Position numbers and translations under genes: made by a program
Notes under the pieces: generated by a model
Database searches by the model: none
Told to the model about the DNA's origin: nothing
What the model saw: only the letters and a program-made list of their open reading frames with translations
Shown: positions 1-11,491 of the stretch, piece by piece
Layout: each line of letters begins with the position of its first letter
How positions within the stretch are numbered: the stretch's first letter is position 1
Assembly: GCA_032871835.1 (NCBI GenBank)
Contig: CM065298.1
Coordinates: 109,123,476-109,187,475, forward strand
Length of the DNA stretch: 64,000 nucleotides
From: Dipteronia dyeriana
Taxonomy: Eukaryota > Streptophyta > Magnoliopsida > Sapindales > Sapindaceae
Direction: 5' to 3'

Positions 1-230
1 CATTTTTGCATATCAGTCCCTGTAATTATCATATTTTCACTTTATTCCTTATATTTATAATTATTTACACTTTTACCCCAACACTTGTATATATTTGCTT
101 TTACACCCTTAGAATTTTTTCTTGTTTTTTTTATCCCTTTTTCTTTTATTTTCTTCATTTTTGTTTATTTCACCTCTATGAACCCTCATTAAATTTGCAT
201 GAGACGTTGGTCTCGAACATCTAGTAGTAG
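1..230. other. T-rich sequence, no gene recognised
   Basis: T-rich, low-complexity DNA. An open frame is present but has no recognisable domain and is dominated by F, Y, L and I, as expected for T-rich noncoding DNA. It may belong to the Athila-like element that follows, but nothing here proves it. Confidence 0.5.
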
Positions 231-1873
231 ATTAGTTAGGAGATCTCAATCACCCACATTCAATAACAACATGGCTGAAAACCCACTTAGACATCCAGCA
301 GGAAATCAAACCGAAAACATGCACAATATAGTCTTGGGAATCTGACTTTAAAAGACCCTGTTTGCCAACTTATAAGAAAATTGAATGTGAAGCATATCCC
401 CGACCCATAAAGGGCGTTGAAGCCGTTTCTGGACGTAAAACTTGAGGAAGATGTGAGCCACAATCACAACTACCAGTAAATATCCTTTTGTTTTTATTAT
501 CTTTTTATTATCTTTATCTTTGCTTAAAGTCCTCATGAACTTATTGACCAGTTACAAGTTTTCAATTATGAGCCAGATCCTTCAACCTTGAAAATTTATT
601 GGTCCACTGACGAAGAGAATATGAAACGCAGAATTGATTTGAATCTCAGTTTGTGATTGTCCCATGGTTTTTATGCATTTTATTTTTCTATATTTTTTAT
701 TTCTTTTGTTGTTTTGCAGGATTTTGTTGTCTTTCAAGTTGTTCAGGTGATATCTTCTAAACCTTAACTCTTTCTAAAGACATTAGGGACAATGTTTCAT
801 TCTGGTTGGGGGGAGGGGATAGTTGATTCAATAACTTTTGTTTTTTAAAAAAAAAACTAACTTTTGACCATTTGTTTTGTAAAGATGGCCGAGTGAGAAG
901 ATCTTTTAGATACTTTTAAGATGCATCTTTGTAGTTCTTATGCATTTTTTTTCCTCTCTTCTGACTATTCAAATTTATAAACTCTCCATTGTGATATCAT
1001 TGACTAATCCTTTCGTTCATTAAGTCATCTTGAGAATTTTTTCGAACTATTCTAGACACACACGCACATTGACACGTGATTATGTGCAGTAAGTTGAGAT
1101 TTTACGATATTGAGTTCTGAAATATCATTCATGGGTAACAACCGAAGGCAGTGGTCTTGTTTAAAAATTTATATAGTAATAATAATAATAATTTTGTGTG
1201 TTGTGACCAAAACTCTTACTTAGTAGCCAGGCCTCATGCCTTAGTAAACATTAAGTGTTCGTGCAAAACGGTGGAGTCTGGATAAGAATAAAGTACAGTT
1301 CTGTAGCCTCTTTAACTCGAGCAATTAAGTCCGAGGGGTGCTTTAACACCTAATGCCCTAAGACCAACTGGTTTGGGAGTCATTGACCCAAAGCTCGTTA
1401 CACGGGTTAAAGAGAAAGCTTAAGAGAATTGTACTAAAAAAACATCTGCAATCCGAGTAATTAAGCCCGTATGAGTGTTTTAACACTTAATGCCCTAAAA
1501 CCAACTGGCTTGGGAGTCATTGGCCTAAACCTCGCTACATGGATTAAAGATGAAATGTTTGTTTCCAATTTTGTTGTATTAAAAAAAAGAATAAAAAATA
1601 AAAAATAAAAATAAAAATGCTGCCTAAGGAAAAAGCCCTGGTGAGATTTTGGAATGAAAATATTGTTTGATTACAATTGAATCTCATAGTTATCGTGTTA
1701 ATCTTTATTGAGCACAAGAAAGTTTGACTGATAACTCAATTAATGACTGGTTGTCAAAGGGTGAGAAAAGAGGTATGAGAGAGTTTGTCTATTTGGTAGT
1801 TTAGAGATTTGAATTTGAGTTTTTACTATTTTCGTTTTAATTGCTAGGTACTAGCAATAAGCTGGTTGGGGGG
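231..1873 (+). mobile_element. Athila-like Ty3/gypsy element, 3' internal tail (forward)
   Basis: Noncoding and decayed coding sequence left of a complete LTR. Two G-rich polypurine-like tracts are seen, near 806-818 and directly before the LTR at 1866-1873 (TTGGGGGG type). Long weakly coding 3' tails ending in such a tract before a TG dinucleotide are typical of Athila/Tat gypsy elements. A short reading frame near 530-650 has no identifiable domain. The gag, protease, RT and integrase of this copy are not in the window. Assignment to Athila rather than another gypsy clade is an inference from architecture. Confidence 0.5.
1317..1549 (+). repeat. Two-copy direct repeat, 136-bp period, in the gypsy 3' tail
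   Basis: Two related blocks start near 1317 and 1453. Both carry an AATTAAG element, a TTTAACAC-TTAATGCCCTAA-like core, the phrase CTTGGGAGTCATTG (or TTTGGGAGTCATTG) and a CTCG-TACA--G-TTAAAGA ending. They differ at scattered bases, so the duplication is not recent. No coding potential is visible. Confidence 0.75.
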
Positions 1874-2164
1874 TGTGATTAACACTGAAAAGTGTATGTT
1901 TACTATGGGATAATATCATCATTTTACACTTCCAATATGATTAATTCCCTAATTCAGACATAATTTCGTTCGTTCGCTTAAATAAATGTGTTGTGTAGTG
2001 ATCAATATATTTTTCTTTGTATTTCAGAGGTAATTCAATGAATTCAGAATCATGGAGAAGTCAGATGGCAAAACAAACATCGTTTTCAAGTTTAGAACGT
2101 CAAAAAACCTTAAGAATACCACGAAGGGCATTTTCATAATTTTGACATTTCACTTTTCACAGTT

Positions 2165-2415
2165 GACTTCACTGTTCACTCACGATACGTACTGTTCACT
2201 CTCGGATGTGTATTGTTCACTTATGGATGGGTTACTATTCACTATCACTATTCACTGAAGGGCATTTTCATAATTTTAACTATTCACTGTTTACAGTTGA
2301 CTTTCACTATTCATAATTGACTTTTACTGTTCACAGTTGACTTTCACTGTTCACTCATTGATGCGTTTACTGTTCACTCTCGGATGGGTTACTGTTCACT
2401 GTTACTGTTCACTGA
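2165..2415 (+). repeat. TACTGTTCAC-type short repeats in LTR U3
   Basis: About fifteen copies of a CTGTTCAC or CTATTCAC word occur in tandem and interspersed order, some joined to AGTTGACTTTCA. They lie 70-300 bp upstream of the LTR TATA box, where U3 enhancer repeats would be expected. A regulatory role is inferred from position only. Confidence 0.8.
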
Positions 2416-2479
2416 TGACGTGGTGAAATCTGGACGCTCCATTCTAAATTCATCCGATGGTCAATTTTCATCCATATTT

Positions 2480-2490
2480 TATATAAATAG
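2480..2490 (+). promoter_or_regulatory. TATA box of the Athila-like LTR
   Basis: TATATAAATAG followed by GGGGCCTCCCCCC within 15 bp. It lies about 600 bp into the LTR, downstream of the short U3 repeats. Confidence 0.6.
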
Positions 2491-2655
2491 GGGGCCTCCC
2501 CCCTCCCCCTAATTTTGAGGTCCTGGATCCAAATCTGATATTAGATTTATGAAATTCTCTCTCTTTTATTCTCAAATTCTTAGTTTAAATAAAATAGCTA
2601 TTTTCTAGTTAAATTATATCTGGCTAATTTTACATAGATGGGGCCGAAGATGATA

Positions 2656-2980
2656 CTGTTGGTATGGAAAATATGATCCAATTATGGTAAGTTTATTATT
2701 TTTATGCTTTCTCCCCTCTGATCTTTGTGGAGTTTTTGACTCACTGTAGATAGGCAGATATTGTCTAGCACAGTGGGTACTTTTACCCATATTTATCAAA
2801 GAGTAGTTTATCCCCTCTAATCTTTGTGGAGTTTTTGACTCACTGTAGATAGACAGATATTGTCTAACACAGTGAGTACTTTTACCCACATCTATTGGAG
2901 AGTGGTCAGTGGAGTGGAATACCATCCCAATTAATCTGGACTAAATATTTATAATTGGATCATATTCAAATTACCAACAG
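2656..2980. mobile_element. MITE-like inverted-repeat unit inside the LTR
   Basis: The left end (CTGTTGGTA... to 2685) and the reverse complement of the right end (2951-2980) match at about 25 of 30 positions, including an unbroken stretch with ATATGATCCAATTAT. The mismatches cluster in one 5-base block. The 325-bp interior has no ORF of interest. No convincing target duplication flanks it, so it could be an old MITE or an intrinsic fold-back of this LTR. Confidence 0.5.
2713..2910 (+). repeat. 99-bp tandem duplication
   Basis: Two adjacent copies (2713 and 2812) share CTTTGTGGAGTTTTTGACTC, then CACTGTAGATAG-CAGATATTGTCTA-CACAGTG. They form most of the interior of the surrounding inverted-repeat unit. 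Confidence 0.85.
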
Positions 2981-3186
2981 TGGATCCCTTAGCCCCAGTT
3001 TTAATTTTAATTGATTTACATTTTTTTAAGCTTAGTAATAAATCTAGATAATTAATTCTACAAGGACAAGTGAACAACCTACCTGTGGTTCGACCCGGTC
3101 TTACCGGTTAATTTATTACTTTGACACTCTTATACTTGAGAGTAGAAACACTTCTTTAGGACGTGTCATACCTCTTCTAACTATAG

Positions 3187-3877
3187 GTTTGAGATTGATG
3201 AGGAAATGGATTATATGGACTTTATGAATTTTTTTGAAAAGTCTAGATTGAAAAAGAAGAAGGAGATTCAAGAGTTGAAAAAGGAGAATCTAGAGTTGAC
3301 TTTCAAGATAACTCACTTCAGTGAGAAAGTAAAGAGTGGAAAAGAGTTAGAAGAGAGCTTGAAATTGGAGATTGTGATCACTAAGAAGAGTGAAGAGAAC
3401 TTGAAGATTGAGCTTAGGGAAGCGAAAAAATTGGTTGCCAAGATGACATTTGAAACCGAGAAACTTGACAAAATGCTATCAAGTGGGAAGAGTCCTAGTG
3501 ATAAAAAGGACCTAGGATATGTGGAAGGCAAGGATGCCACTTCCTTGAAGAAGACCATCTTTGTTAAGAGTCAAGTGGTTAGAGAGGTTTAAGCTTCACA
3601 CCAACAAATGAGATCGGACGAAGTTGGAGAATCATCAAAGCAAGCTCAAGTGAAAGCTCAAATTAAGGCTTAAACAAAGCCTCAAGTTAAAGCTCATCCA
3701 AAAAAAGTTAGAGATCATCAAACAAGACCTCAACTTCCAAGGAGCTTTCAAAGTCAACAAAGGACTTTTCACCCACAACCGAGAAGGGAAGCTAATTTGG
3801 CTCAACCATCAGGGGTGTTTCAAAGAAGAGATTCGGCTCAACACTAAAGGATAACTCAAAGGAGAGGAAAATCTTCC
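3187..3877 (+). pseudogene. SIRE-1 gag fragment (coiled-coil part)
   Basis: A lysine- and glutamate-rich segment (from 3206) is strongly predicted by eye to be a coiled coil: KKKKEIQELKKENLEL-type heptads run for about 90 residues. It is followed by a Q-, K- and R-rich stretch. The same frame continues into pol but is closed by stops at 3590-3592, near 3672 and near 3846. In copia elements gag forms the particle; the N-terminal capsid part here lies left of the Athila-like insertion. Confidence 0.7.
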
Positions 3878-6800
3878 ATGCTTGCACAAGGATATGGTAT
3901 GAATTCTTACTTTACTCACATTTATCATTATTGTGGTGTTGAAGGTCACATAAGGCCGAATTGTTTTAATTTTATTAAGTTGTGTCATTTTGAAAGCATT
4001 ATTGAGAAGAATATGCATATAATAGCTAAAATGCTTGCACCTAGGAATTTTAGAGCAAATGAACCCATGGCTCCTAGAAATAGTAATGTTCCCTTTAGGT
4101 GGACTAGAAATGATGAATATTGTTGTCATGTGGCTCAAGTAGCCTTGAAAGTCAAAGCGAACAACACTTGGTACCTTGATAGTGGGTGTTCTAGGCACAT
4201 GACCGGAAACAAGAGTTTATTCGAGACTCTTGTGATGGAGGATGATGGATTTGTCACCTTTGGTGATGGTTCACGAAATAAGGTTATAGGGAAAGGAAAC
4301 ATATCCATTCCTGGGTTACCTTCCTTGTCCAATGCTCTTTATGTTGATGGTTTGAAAGCAAATTTAATTAGTATTTCACATTTAAGTGATGAAGGGCTTT
4401 CAATTATGTTTGGCAGGGTTGGTTGCTCTATTCTTAAAGAAGATGGAATCCTTTTGAAAGGCAAGAGAGCAAATGACAATTGTTATTGTCTTGATTCTAA
4501 TGACATCTCTTGCAACTTGCCTAATTGTGATCAAGTCGAATTATGGCATCAAAGGCTTGGCCACATGAATTTCAAAGACTTGAAAGTGCTTAAAAAATTG
4601 AATGTTGTGAGAGGCCTTCCCAAGTTTGGAAAGAGGATTGAGGGAGTTTGTGGACCTTGTCAACAAGGAAAGCAAGCTAAGAGTGTGCATAAGAAGGGTA
4701 AGTATCTCGCCACTAAGGAGCCACTAGAGCTTCTTCATATAGATATTATAGGTCCCATGCAAACTGAGAGTCTCGGTGGCAAGAGGTACATCTTTGTGTG
4801 TGTTGATGATTTTTCTGAATTTACATGGACCTACTTTCTTGAAGAAAAATCTGAAACTTTTGAAAATTTTAAAATGCTTTGCACTAAAATTCAAAATGAG
4901 AAGGATTTTCACATAAAATGCATTAAGAGAATTATAAGTGACCGTGGGAGAGAATTTGAAAATGCTTGCTTTGAAAATTTTTGTGATATTCTTGGCATCT
5001 CCTATGAGTTCTCGGCTCCTCGAACTCCTTAACAAAATGGGGTAGTATAGAGGAAGAATAGGGTCCTCCAAGAGATGACCTGTGTGATGTTGCTTAGCAA
5101 CAATGTGCCTAGGAATCTTTGGGTTGATGCCGTCAATACGATTTATATAGGCAATAGAGTTTTTCTTAGGCCCGAAACTAGGCAAACCGTCTATGAATTG
5201 TGGAAGGGTAGGAAGCCAAATGTTAGCTGTTTCTAAACAAGTGCTACATTCTAAATGACCGTGATCAACTTGGCAAGTTTGATGCTAAAAGTGATGATGG
5301 AATTTTCATTGGCTATGCCCTAAATAGTAAGGCCTATAGAGTTCTTAATTTGAAGACTCGAAGTGTCATGGAATCATCTAATGTGGTCATAGATGATTGT
5401 AGGCCTAAGGTTAGTAATCATGATGAGGAGGTTAGTGTGTTTGATGATTCTTCCTTGGAGAAGATTGTGAGACTTCAAGTGATGAAAAGTCAAATCTTGA
5501 AAAAGAGGTCTATCAATCTCTTGATAGAGATCCTACTTTGGACTCTAAGGAACCCGCTCCTTGGGTTAGACATCTCCACAACAAGAGTGACATTCTTAGA
5601 GATGTGAATGAGGGTGTTAGGACTAGGCATCAATTAGCCAATCAAATTAGGTAGACTTGCTACACCTCTCAATTTGAACCCAAAAAGGTTGATGAAGCCT
5701 TAAGTGATGAGTTTTGCGTTCTTGCTATGAAAGAAAAGCAAAACCAATTTGAAAGAAATGAGGTTTGGTCTCTAGTTCCTAGACCTAAGAACACTAATGT
5801 GATAGGCACCAAGTAGGTCTATAGGAACAAATCCGATGAGGATGAAAACATTGTGCAAAATAAGGCTAGACTTATAGCACAAGGGTACTCTCAAATTGAA
5901 GGTATCGACTTTGAGGAGACATTTGCTCCCTTTGTCCGATTAGAGTCCATTAGGCTCTCTTATCCATATCTTGTGTGCACAAGTTTAAATTGCATCAAAT
6001 GGATGTTAAGAGTGCCTTCTTCAATGGCTTATTGCAAGAGGAAGTGTTTGTTGAGCAACCCAAGGGGTTTGTGGATCCACACCACCCCAATCATGTTTAT
6101 CGCCTCAAGAAGGCGCTATATGGGTTGAAACAAGCACTGAAGGCTTGGTATGAGCACCTCACTCTTTATCTTGTTAACAATGACTATTCTAGAGAAAGTA
6201 TTGACAAGACTTTGTTCATCAAGTGCACTAAAGATGAGCTATTCATAGTTCAAATTTATATTGATGACATCATTTTTGGTTCTACCAACAACTTGAAAGT
6301 TAAACAATTTGTTGATGTCATGACTCATGAGTTTGAAATGAGCATGGTTGGTGAACTAAATTACTTCATAGGCTTGCAAATCAAGCAAATGCATGATGAG
6401 ATCTTCAAATCCCAAGCTAAATATGCCAAGAACCTTGTGAAGAAATTTGGCCTTGAGAATGCCAAGCATTGTGACACATCTATGAGTACCACATTGAAAC
6501 TAGCAAGGATGCTAGTGGAAAAAGTGTGGATCAAAGCCTATATCGAGGCATGATATGGAGCTTGCTATACTTGACGGCTAGTAGGCCCGATATAGCCTTT
6601 AGTGTTAGTGTGTGTGCTAGGTACCAAGCCAATCCCAAGGAATCCCATCTCTCCTCTGTGAAGAGAATCATTCGATATATGAATGGGACATCCAACTATA
6701 GGATATGATACTCTTTTGACACTAATGCTAGCTTAGTTGGCTTTAGTGATGCAGATTGGGCAGGTAATTGTGATGATAGGAAGAGTACATCGGGCGGTTG

Positions 6801-7199
6801 CTTCTTCCTAGGAAATAATCTTGTGTCATGGTTTTGTAAGAAGAAAAATTTCATATCCTTATCCACAGCCGAGGATGAGTATAAAGCCGTTGGGAGTGCT
6901 TGCACATAACTCCTATGGATGAAGCAAATACTTATGGATTATGGCTTTGAACAAGGTACTCTAACCCTTTGTTGTGATAACATGAGTGCCATTAATATTT
7001 CAAAAAATCTTGTCCAACATTCTAGAACAAACATATTGACATTAGACATCATTTCATTAGAGAACTAGTTGAGAGCAAATGCATTGCACTTGAACATGTG
7101 GGCACAAATGATCAACTAGTAGACTTGTTTACTAAACCATTAGATTCTACTAAGTTTAAATCTCTTAGTAGGTTTATTGAGATTTGTCATATGCATTGA
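3878..7199 (+). pseudogene. SIRE-1 pol (protease, integrase, RT, RNase H), inactivated
   Basis: Visible in order: CCHC-like CGVEGHIRPNC near 3940; protease active-site DSG at 4178-4186; GAG-pre-integrase LWHQRLGHM near 4540; integrase HIDIIG and ISDRGREFE near 4735 and 4935; RT with [20 protein letters not shown] and the catalytic YIDDI at 6257-6271; RNase H with DADWAG near 6752; and a TKPLDSTKF tail ending at a TGA. Breaks: a TAA at 5030-5032 just after the PRTP integrase motif, a frameshift near 5225, a stop near 5813, a shift near 5975, and stops near 6551 and 6706. The product would have reverse-transcribed and integrated the element; this copy cannot encode it. Confidence 0.88.
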
Positions 7200-8429
7200 T
7201 GAGTTTTAGTGTTTGACCCCATATGGGGAGCTCAAGCAAAGAGAGTGAACTTGCATTTCAATAAGCAAATAATTGTTCAATTTTATGCTCTTTAATTAAT
7301 TGTTTGAGTATCTTGGGTGCATATATTATTATATGAATTTTTATTCAATAAGTGTGTCTTTGTCTTATTTGAAATGCATGTCTTATTTGTGTTCAAACAT
7401 GTATCTTTGGACTAGGAAATTTGATTGGGAAGTACATTTGATTGACCCAAAGTTTATCTCCATGTTGTGAAAACTTGATCTTGACATGCTTAAATTGGTA
7501 TACATGATGAATTTATTGAACGCTTTAAAATGATTGCAAATTTGTTTGAGAGTGACTTTTGAGACTTCAATCAATAAGGATATTGTATCCATTTCTAGGA
7601 TTTCACAATCCAATAGTCTCTTTCTTTTTACTTGTTGAACAAGGCTACTATCATACGAGCATTTCATCTGGAAAAATCTAAAAGGGCGCAATAGTCGCTC
7701 ATGTCTTGTTTAGCTTGTAAAGCTTGATAGTTGCTCTTATTTTTTGTTAAACTATATCTTGTTTTCCATTTAAAAATTGGTGCAAATTGGTTTGACTTCT
7801 CTTGAGACCTCATGTGTTTTTTCCTTTGCCAAATACCATGTTTTTGGAAGTTGATGTTGTATGTATTTTATTCAAGACAATATTTTCACACATGTTCCAA
7901 AAATCAAACTTCCTTGAATTTCTCTCTCTCTTAATTAAATTGCATAAAGTTGTTGTATATGATTATGCATTTACATTGTAAATATCTCTCTTTACTAAAA
8001 CGCCCCGGTTGGGGAATACTCCTTTGCCTATCTTGTGACAAAAAGAGGGAGTAATGTTGGATTTAGAGGGAGTTTGTGTTGCCTTTGCATATAAGGGGAG
8101 AATGCCGTTTTTAGGGGGAGTTGACTCTTTTAGTTGTTAGCTTTTACATGTGCATTGTTGATTACATGTCACTTGTTTCTATTTCATGCAAATTGTGCTT
8201 GTTTTTATTTATCTTGATCACCTCACATACACTTGTCTTGGAAAGTATAGTTCTTTGTTTCGTAGGGATGATCGTTCTACAAGAGATAGAAGATTTGAAG
8301 ATTTGAAGATTTAGCTTTAGGTATCTCTTTGTAATATAGAATGTGTTTGTTGACCTCTTGTTGTTTTTATTTTTGTGAGGATACTTTGTGAGTGAGTGGT
8401 TTTATCACAAAATAGCCAAAGGGGGAGAT
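7200..8429 (+). other. SIRE-1 3' noncoding region with polypurine tract
   Basis: No supported gene. The block is shared with SIRE-2 (14335-15554): both contain GACCCCATATGGGGAGCTCA, GGCTACTATCATACG and GCGCAATAGTCGCTCATGTC-type phrases and several GGGGGAGT repeats. SIRE elements of some plants carry an envelope-like ORF here; none is seen. The tract CAAAGGGGGAGAT at 8418-8429 directly precedes the LTR and is the expected plus-strand primer. Confidence 0.75.
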
Positions 8430-9373
8430 TGTTAGTTACTCGGTTTTTGATTGGCTTATTTCGATTGACAAACCACATTTGGGGATAATTATGTAAGGGT
8501 AGTTTAGTTCGGCTTTGCTCATGATCAAGTTCGAGCTTCAAAGGTATATCACTTGTTTAACTCTTTGAAGAGATTTAGTTGCACAAGCACACTAACATGT
8601 ATTTGTATTGACATGCATTTATTCCTTGTTTCTTTTTGCTCATGTGTGCATTCCTTCACAATCACTCTTGCACTTCATGTATTTTTTTATTGCATCTATG
8701 ATTTCATTTATGTTTCCATGATTATGCATTGCTTTTAATCATATGATTACTTGTTGTGTGCATTGAGTTATATTTGGTTTGGTTATTTTGAGTAATGTGT
8801 CTAGTTTATAAAGAATGGTTTTCAATGATTTAAGTATTTTTTAAAATTGACCTTTGTATGGTCTTGTTACCATAACATTTTATACAAAATGTGTTTTGAA
8901 ACTTTTTGTACGAACTAGACACCCATACCTTTCCAACGGTATACTATTCGTAATATTTCATGACCGTTTGGATTGGTTTTGAAATCTGCTAAGTGACCAT
9001 AAAAAACATAGCATCTCTGTTGTTGTCCGTTTTTGACCTTTGGTCACTCATTTGAACATAAATTTTTCTACATTCATCCAAATCACATTTTGTTAATTGG
9101 AGTAGAAAGTATACTTCCATACCTTTCCAATGGTATATTATACGAAAGGTTGTAAAGTCGTTTGGTCACGTTTTGATATGCTTGAATTTCAAGGTGGAGT
9201 GCTGAGAGCAGATTTCGCTCAACGTTTTGCCCCCTCATGGTGCGAAACAAGTGGTGAAAATTTTGGCAGCCCTTTTCGCTCCCAAACTCTTCGTCCCCTC
9301 AAGGGGCGAAACTTGTAGCAAAAATTCTGATTTGGGTAAAAATGTCTTTTATTGTGCAGCTCGTTTTTACACC

Positions 9374-9384
9374 TTATATATATA
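9374..9384 (+). promoter_or_regulatory. TATA box of SIRE-1 LTR
   Basis: TTATATATATA preceded by TTTTACACC. The solo SIRE LTR has the same TTTTACACC plus TATATATA arrangement on the other strand near 45113-45130, so the element is conserved between copies. Confidence 0.65.
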
Positions 9385-9502
9385 ATCTTCTTCCCAAATC
9401 TGGTCTAGAGCTCTGAAATTGAATACCCAAGAGAGAGAAATTGAATCCTAGAGAGAGAGAGAGCTCTATGAACTTATTTTTACTCAACCAAACTTCAAAT
9501 CA

Positions 9503-9552
9503 CAATCATCAAGCATCATCAAGCATCATCAAGCATCATCAAGCATCTTTCA
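9503..9552 (+). repeat. 10-bp microrepeat CATCATCAAG
   Basis: About four and a half perfect tandem copies of a 10-bp unit, in the transcribed leader of the LTR. They are absent at the matching place in the SIRE-2 LTR. Confidence 0.85.
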
Positions 9553-10306
9553 AGCATGAGTCTCTTGTTTGTTCATGACTAAGTGTTCTCTACATGCTCT
9601 AGACTTTATAGTTTCATTACTAAGACATGTATACCTAGGTTTTAACTTTTATTGCAAATTAAATGCATGCTTGTATGTTTAATAGCTTTTATGACATGCT
9701 TGTTGTATTGGTTGTTGGTTGAGAGTATTGATTAGTGATAGCTAGAATTTAGGACGGTTTTACCCTTCTAGCTAATTATTCTTGCCTTTGCATTTAGAAC
9801 ATTGATATATAGGATTTACTTTTCTTGTCATTATTAATCCTAGATAAGCATGAATGTTTTGACCTAGCATTTTTGCATATAGAATATTTTTGCATATTCA
9901 CTTAGGTTGCCATTATTTCTTCATTGTTGATTAAGCTTGTGGCTAAGTGGTTATTGCACAAGGTTGGTGATCCAAAATCACTTTAAAAGGCCCGTTAGGT
10001 AGAGTGAAAGGGTTAGTAACCATATTGGGTGTGATGGGAGGTCAACCTAGGTTGTTAACTTTCATTCAATAGTGGGTTTTGAGGATCGAATGTGGCGCAT
10101 TGAATAGCCCGTGTTTTTTCCCATTTGGAGGGTTTCCACACATATATTACGTGTTGTTATTGTTTAATGTTTATTGTCATTTATTTGAACACTTGGTAGA
10201 ATGGGGTAGATTTGGTAATGTTGATTAATTCGTGAAATTGGCAATCAATCGAATTAAAACCTATTCACCCCTATAGGTTTATAGACACACTTTCTTGGGA
10301 ATTTCA

Positions 10307-11491
10307 GAACAAATCAAAAATTCACCAACCAATCATTCAAAAATTGAGAAAACATCACATGAAATCATAGAATTTGACATAACTAAAACCAAAATGATCA
10401 CTTATTCAACATTCAACCAAAATCAAGCCAAAGAATAACACAAAAGCCTCCAATTTCGAAATTTCTTCAAAACCCACATCAAAAACACACAAAATGTTCA
10501 AACAATCAACAAACAACACAAATATGTATTTTATGTGAGATTAAGAGCAACAAAACCATAAGAATCCCCAAAATAGCAAGTAAAAACAAAGACCCCCAAT
10601 TTTTGAACCATAACCCACAAAATCATCATGAATCTATGCCCTAACTTGTTAAAATTTAAAGAATAAGAGGCTAGGAATTGATTGCAACAAAAATTAAAGA
10701 GAAAGAGATGGAGATACATACTAGTTGAGTCTTGGAGGAAGCCTTGCTTGAGAGAAAAATTTGAAATGTGAGAGAGAGGGAATGAGAGGAAACTGTTGCA
10801 ACATACCTGATTTACACGTAAAATTCCATATTTACACGATACGTCGTGACGTAGCGTAGAATATAAATCGATTTTTAGCCTTCAAAATGCTGCGTTTCAT
10901 TAACTAGGACTGGTTACGGTATGGTACCGTGTGTTCAACCATAAAAAATATCAGAGCTCATCCTGATGAGCTACACGGTTTGTTATACGGTACAACCTTT
11001 TGTCTGATGCGGTTCTTGTACCGCATAAAATATCAGTATTGACATTGACGTACATATGCTGTATGAGTTACGGTTCATGTACCATAAAACTTATCAGAAG
11101 ATCAGCTATTGTTTCCACGCGGTACGCATGCAGTACGTCATTTGGTTTGACGCGGTTCGTGTACCTTAAAAAAAAATCAGTGGCTCCATTAATGAGTCAC
11201 GTGGTACGTGTTTTTGTTCACTTTTTTGTCTATTGCGGTACGCGTACCGCGTGAAGCTGAATTCTCTGATTTTTCTTTGCTTCCCTCGTGCACTCTTCTG
11301 TTCTGAATGCAAACCTCCATTCTTATGAACCTATATTCTCTCAACACTCACAAATTCACATCAAACGCATGGGAAAAAAAATTAGGGATTCATCATGTGA
11401 AAAAATATAGAAAGATATAAAAAAATCCAAAAAATTAATTTAACTTAACTCTAATCTACTATTTACAGCTATGGTACCTTTATTTCTGCTC
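10307..11491 (-). mobile_element. Reverse Athila element: 3' noncoding/LTR-like sequence
   Basis: Read on the minus strand, this follows the integrase stop at 11492-11494. The first part holds many imperfect inverted words built on GCGGTAC-GTACCGC (10850-11260), then a CT-rich leader-like stretch and a long T-rich segment cut off by the SIRE-1 LTR at 10306. The palindromic words also occur at 46700-46900, next to the other end of the reverse Athila element, so this is probably the U3/R part of its 3' LTR. The U5-like parts of the two could not be aligned by eye, so a second related element is possible. Confidence 0.5.
11235..11250. repeat. Perfect 16-bp palindrome GCGGTACGCGTACCGC
   Basis: Equal to its own reverse complement. 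Degenerate versions lie near 11025, 11120, 11148 and 46808. They sit in a probable LTR U3 and may be protein-binding or hairpin elements; no function is shown. Confidence 0.8.

Larger units (their letters stand above)
1874..3168 (+). repeat. LTR of the forward Athila-like gypsy element (3' LTR)
   Basis: The LTR starts TGTGATTAACACTG right after a polypurine tract and ends in GTGTCA. It holds a TATA box at about 2480-2490 followed by a C-rich start region. Near the 3' end is a stretch reading CTGTGGTTCGACCC-GGTCTTACCGG, common at the end of Athila-type LTRs. No primer-binding site follows, so this is the downstream LTR. The next base is SIRE copia gag sequence, which suggests insertion into that gag; the expected 5-bp target copy here is TACCT at 3169-3173, with its partner outside the window. 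Confidence 0.7.
3169..10306 (+). mobile_element. SIRE/Maximus-clade Ty1/copia element 1 (5' part outside window)
   Basis: Order seen: gag fragment, zinc knuckle, protease, GAG-pre-integrase, integrase, RT, RNase H, a 1.2-kb noncoding tail, polypurine tract and a complete 1877-bp 3' LTR. The clade is inferred from RT/RNase H wording ([22 protein letters not shown]) and the very long LTR. The 5' LTR, primer site and start of gag are missing because the forward Athila-like LTR abuts gag at 3168. Many stops and frameshifts show it is dead. Its right flank is Athila LTR-like sequence on the other strand. Confidence 0.85.
8430..10306 (+). repeat. SIRE-1 3' LTR (1877 bp)
   Basis: Starts TGTTAGTTACTCGG after the polypurine tract and ends GGGAATTTCA; both ends align with the SIRE-2 LTR (15555-17450). 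It has a U3 with GCGAAA-type repeats (about 9205-9330), a TATA box, a CAAGCATCAT microrepeat and a U5 that is AT-rich with ATTGCATTT-like words. The end CCTATTCACCCC-TATAGG-TT matches the ends of the other copies. Confidence 0.88.

Noticed and set aside
3809..4198. 129-codon minus-strand ORF over SIRE-1 gag-pol
   Set aside because: Shadow of the plus-strand pol frame that contains zinc knuckle and protease motifs.
7200..8429. Envelope-like ORF of SIRE
   Set aside because: Only short frames without transmembrane or coiled-coil pattern; the block is shared with SIRE-2 as noncoding DNA.
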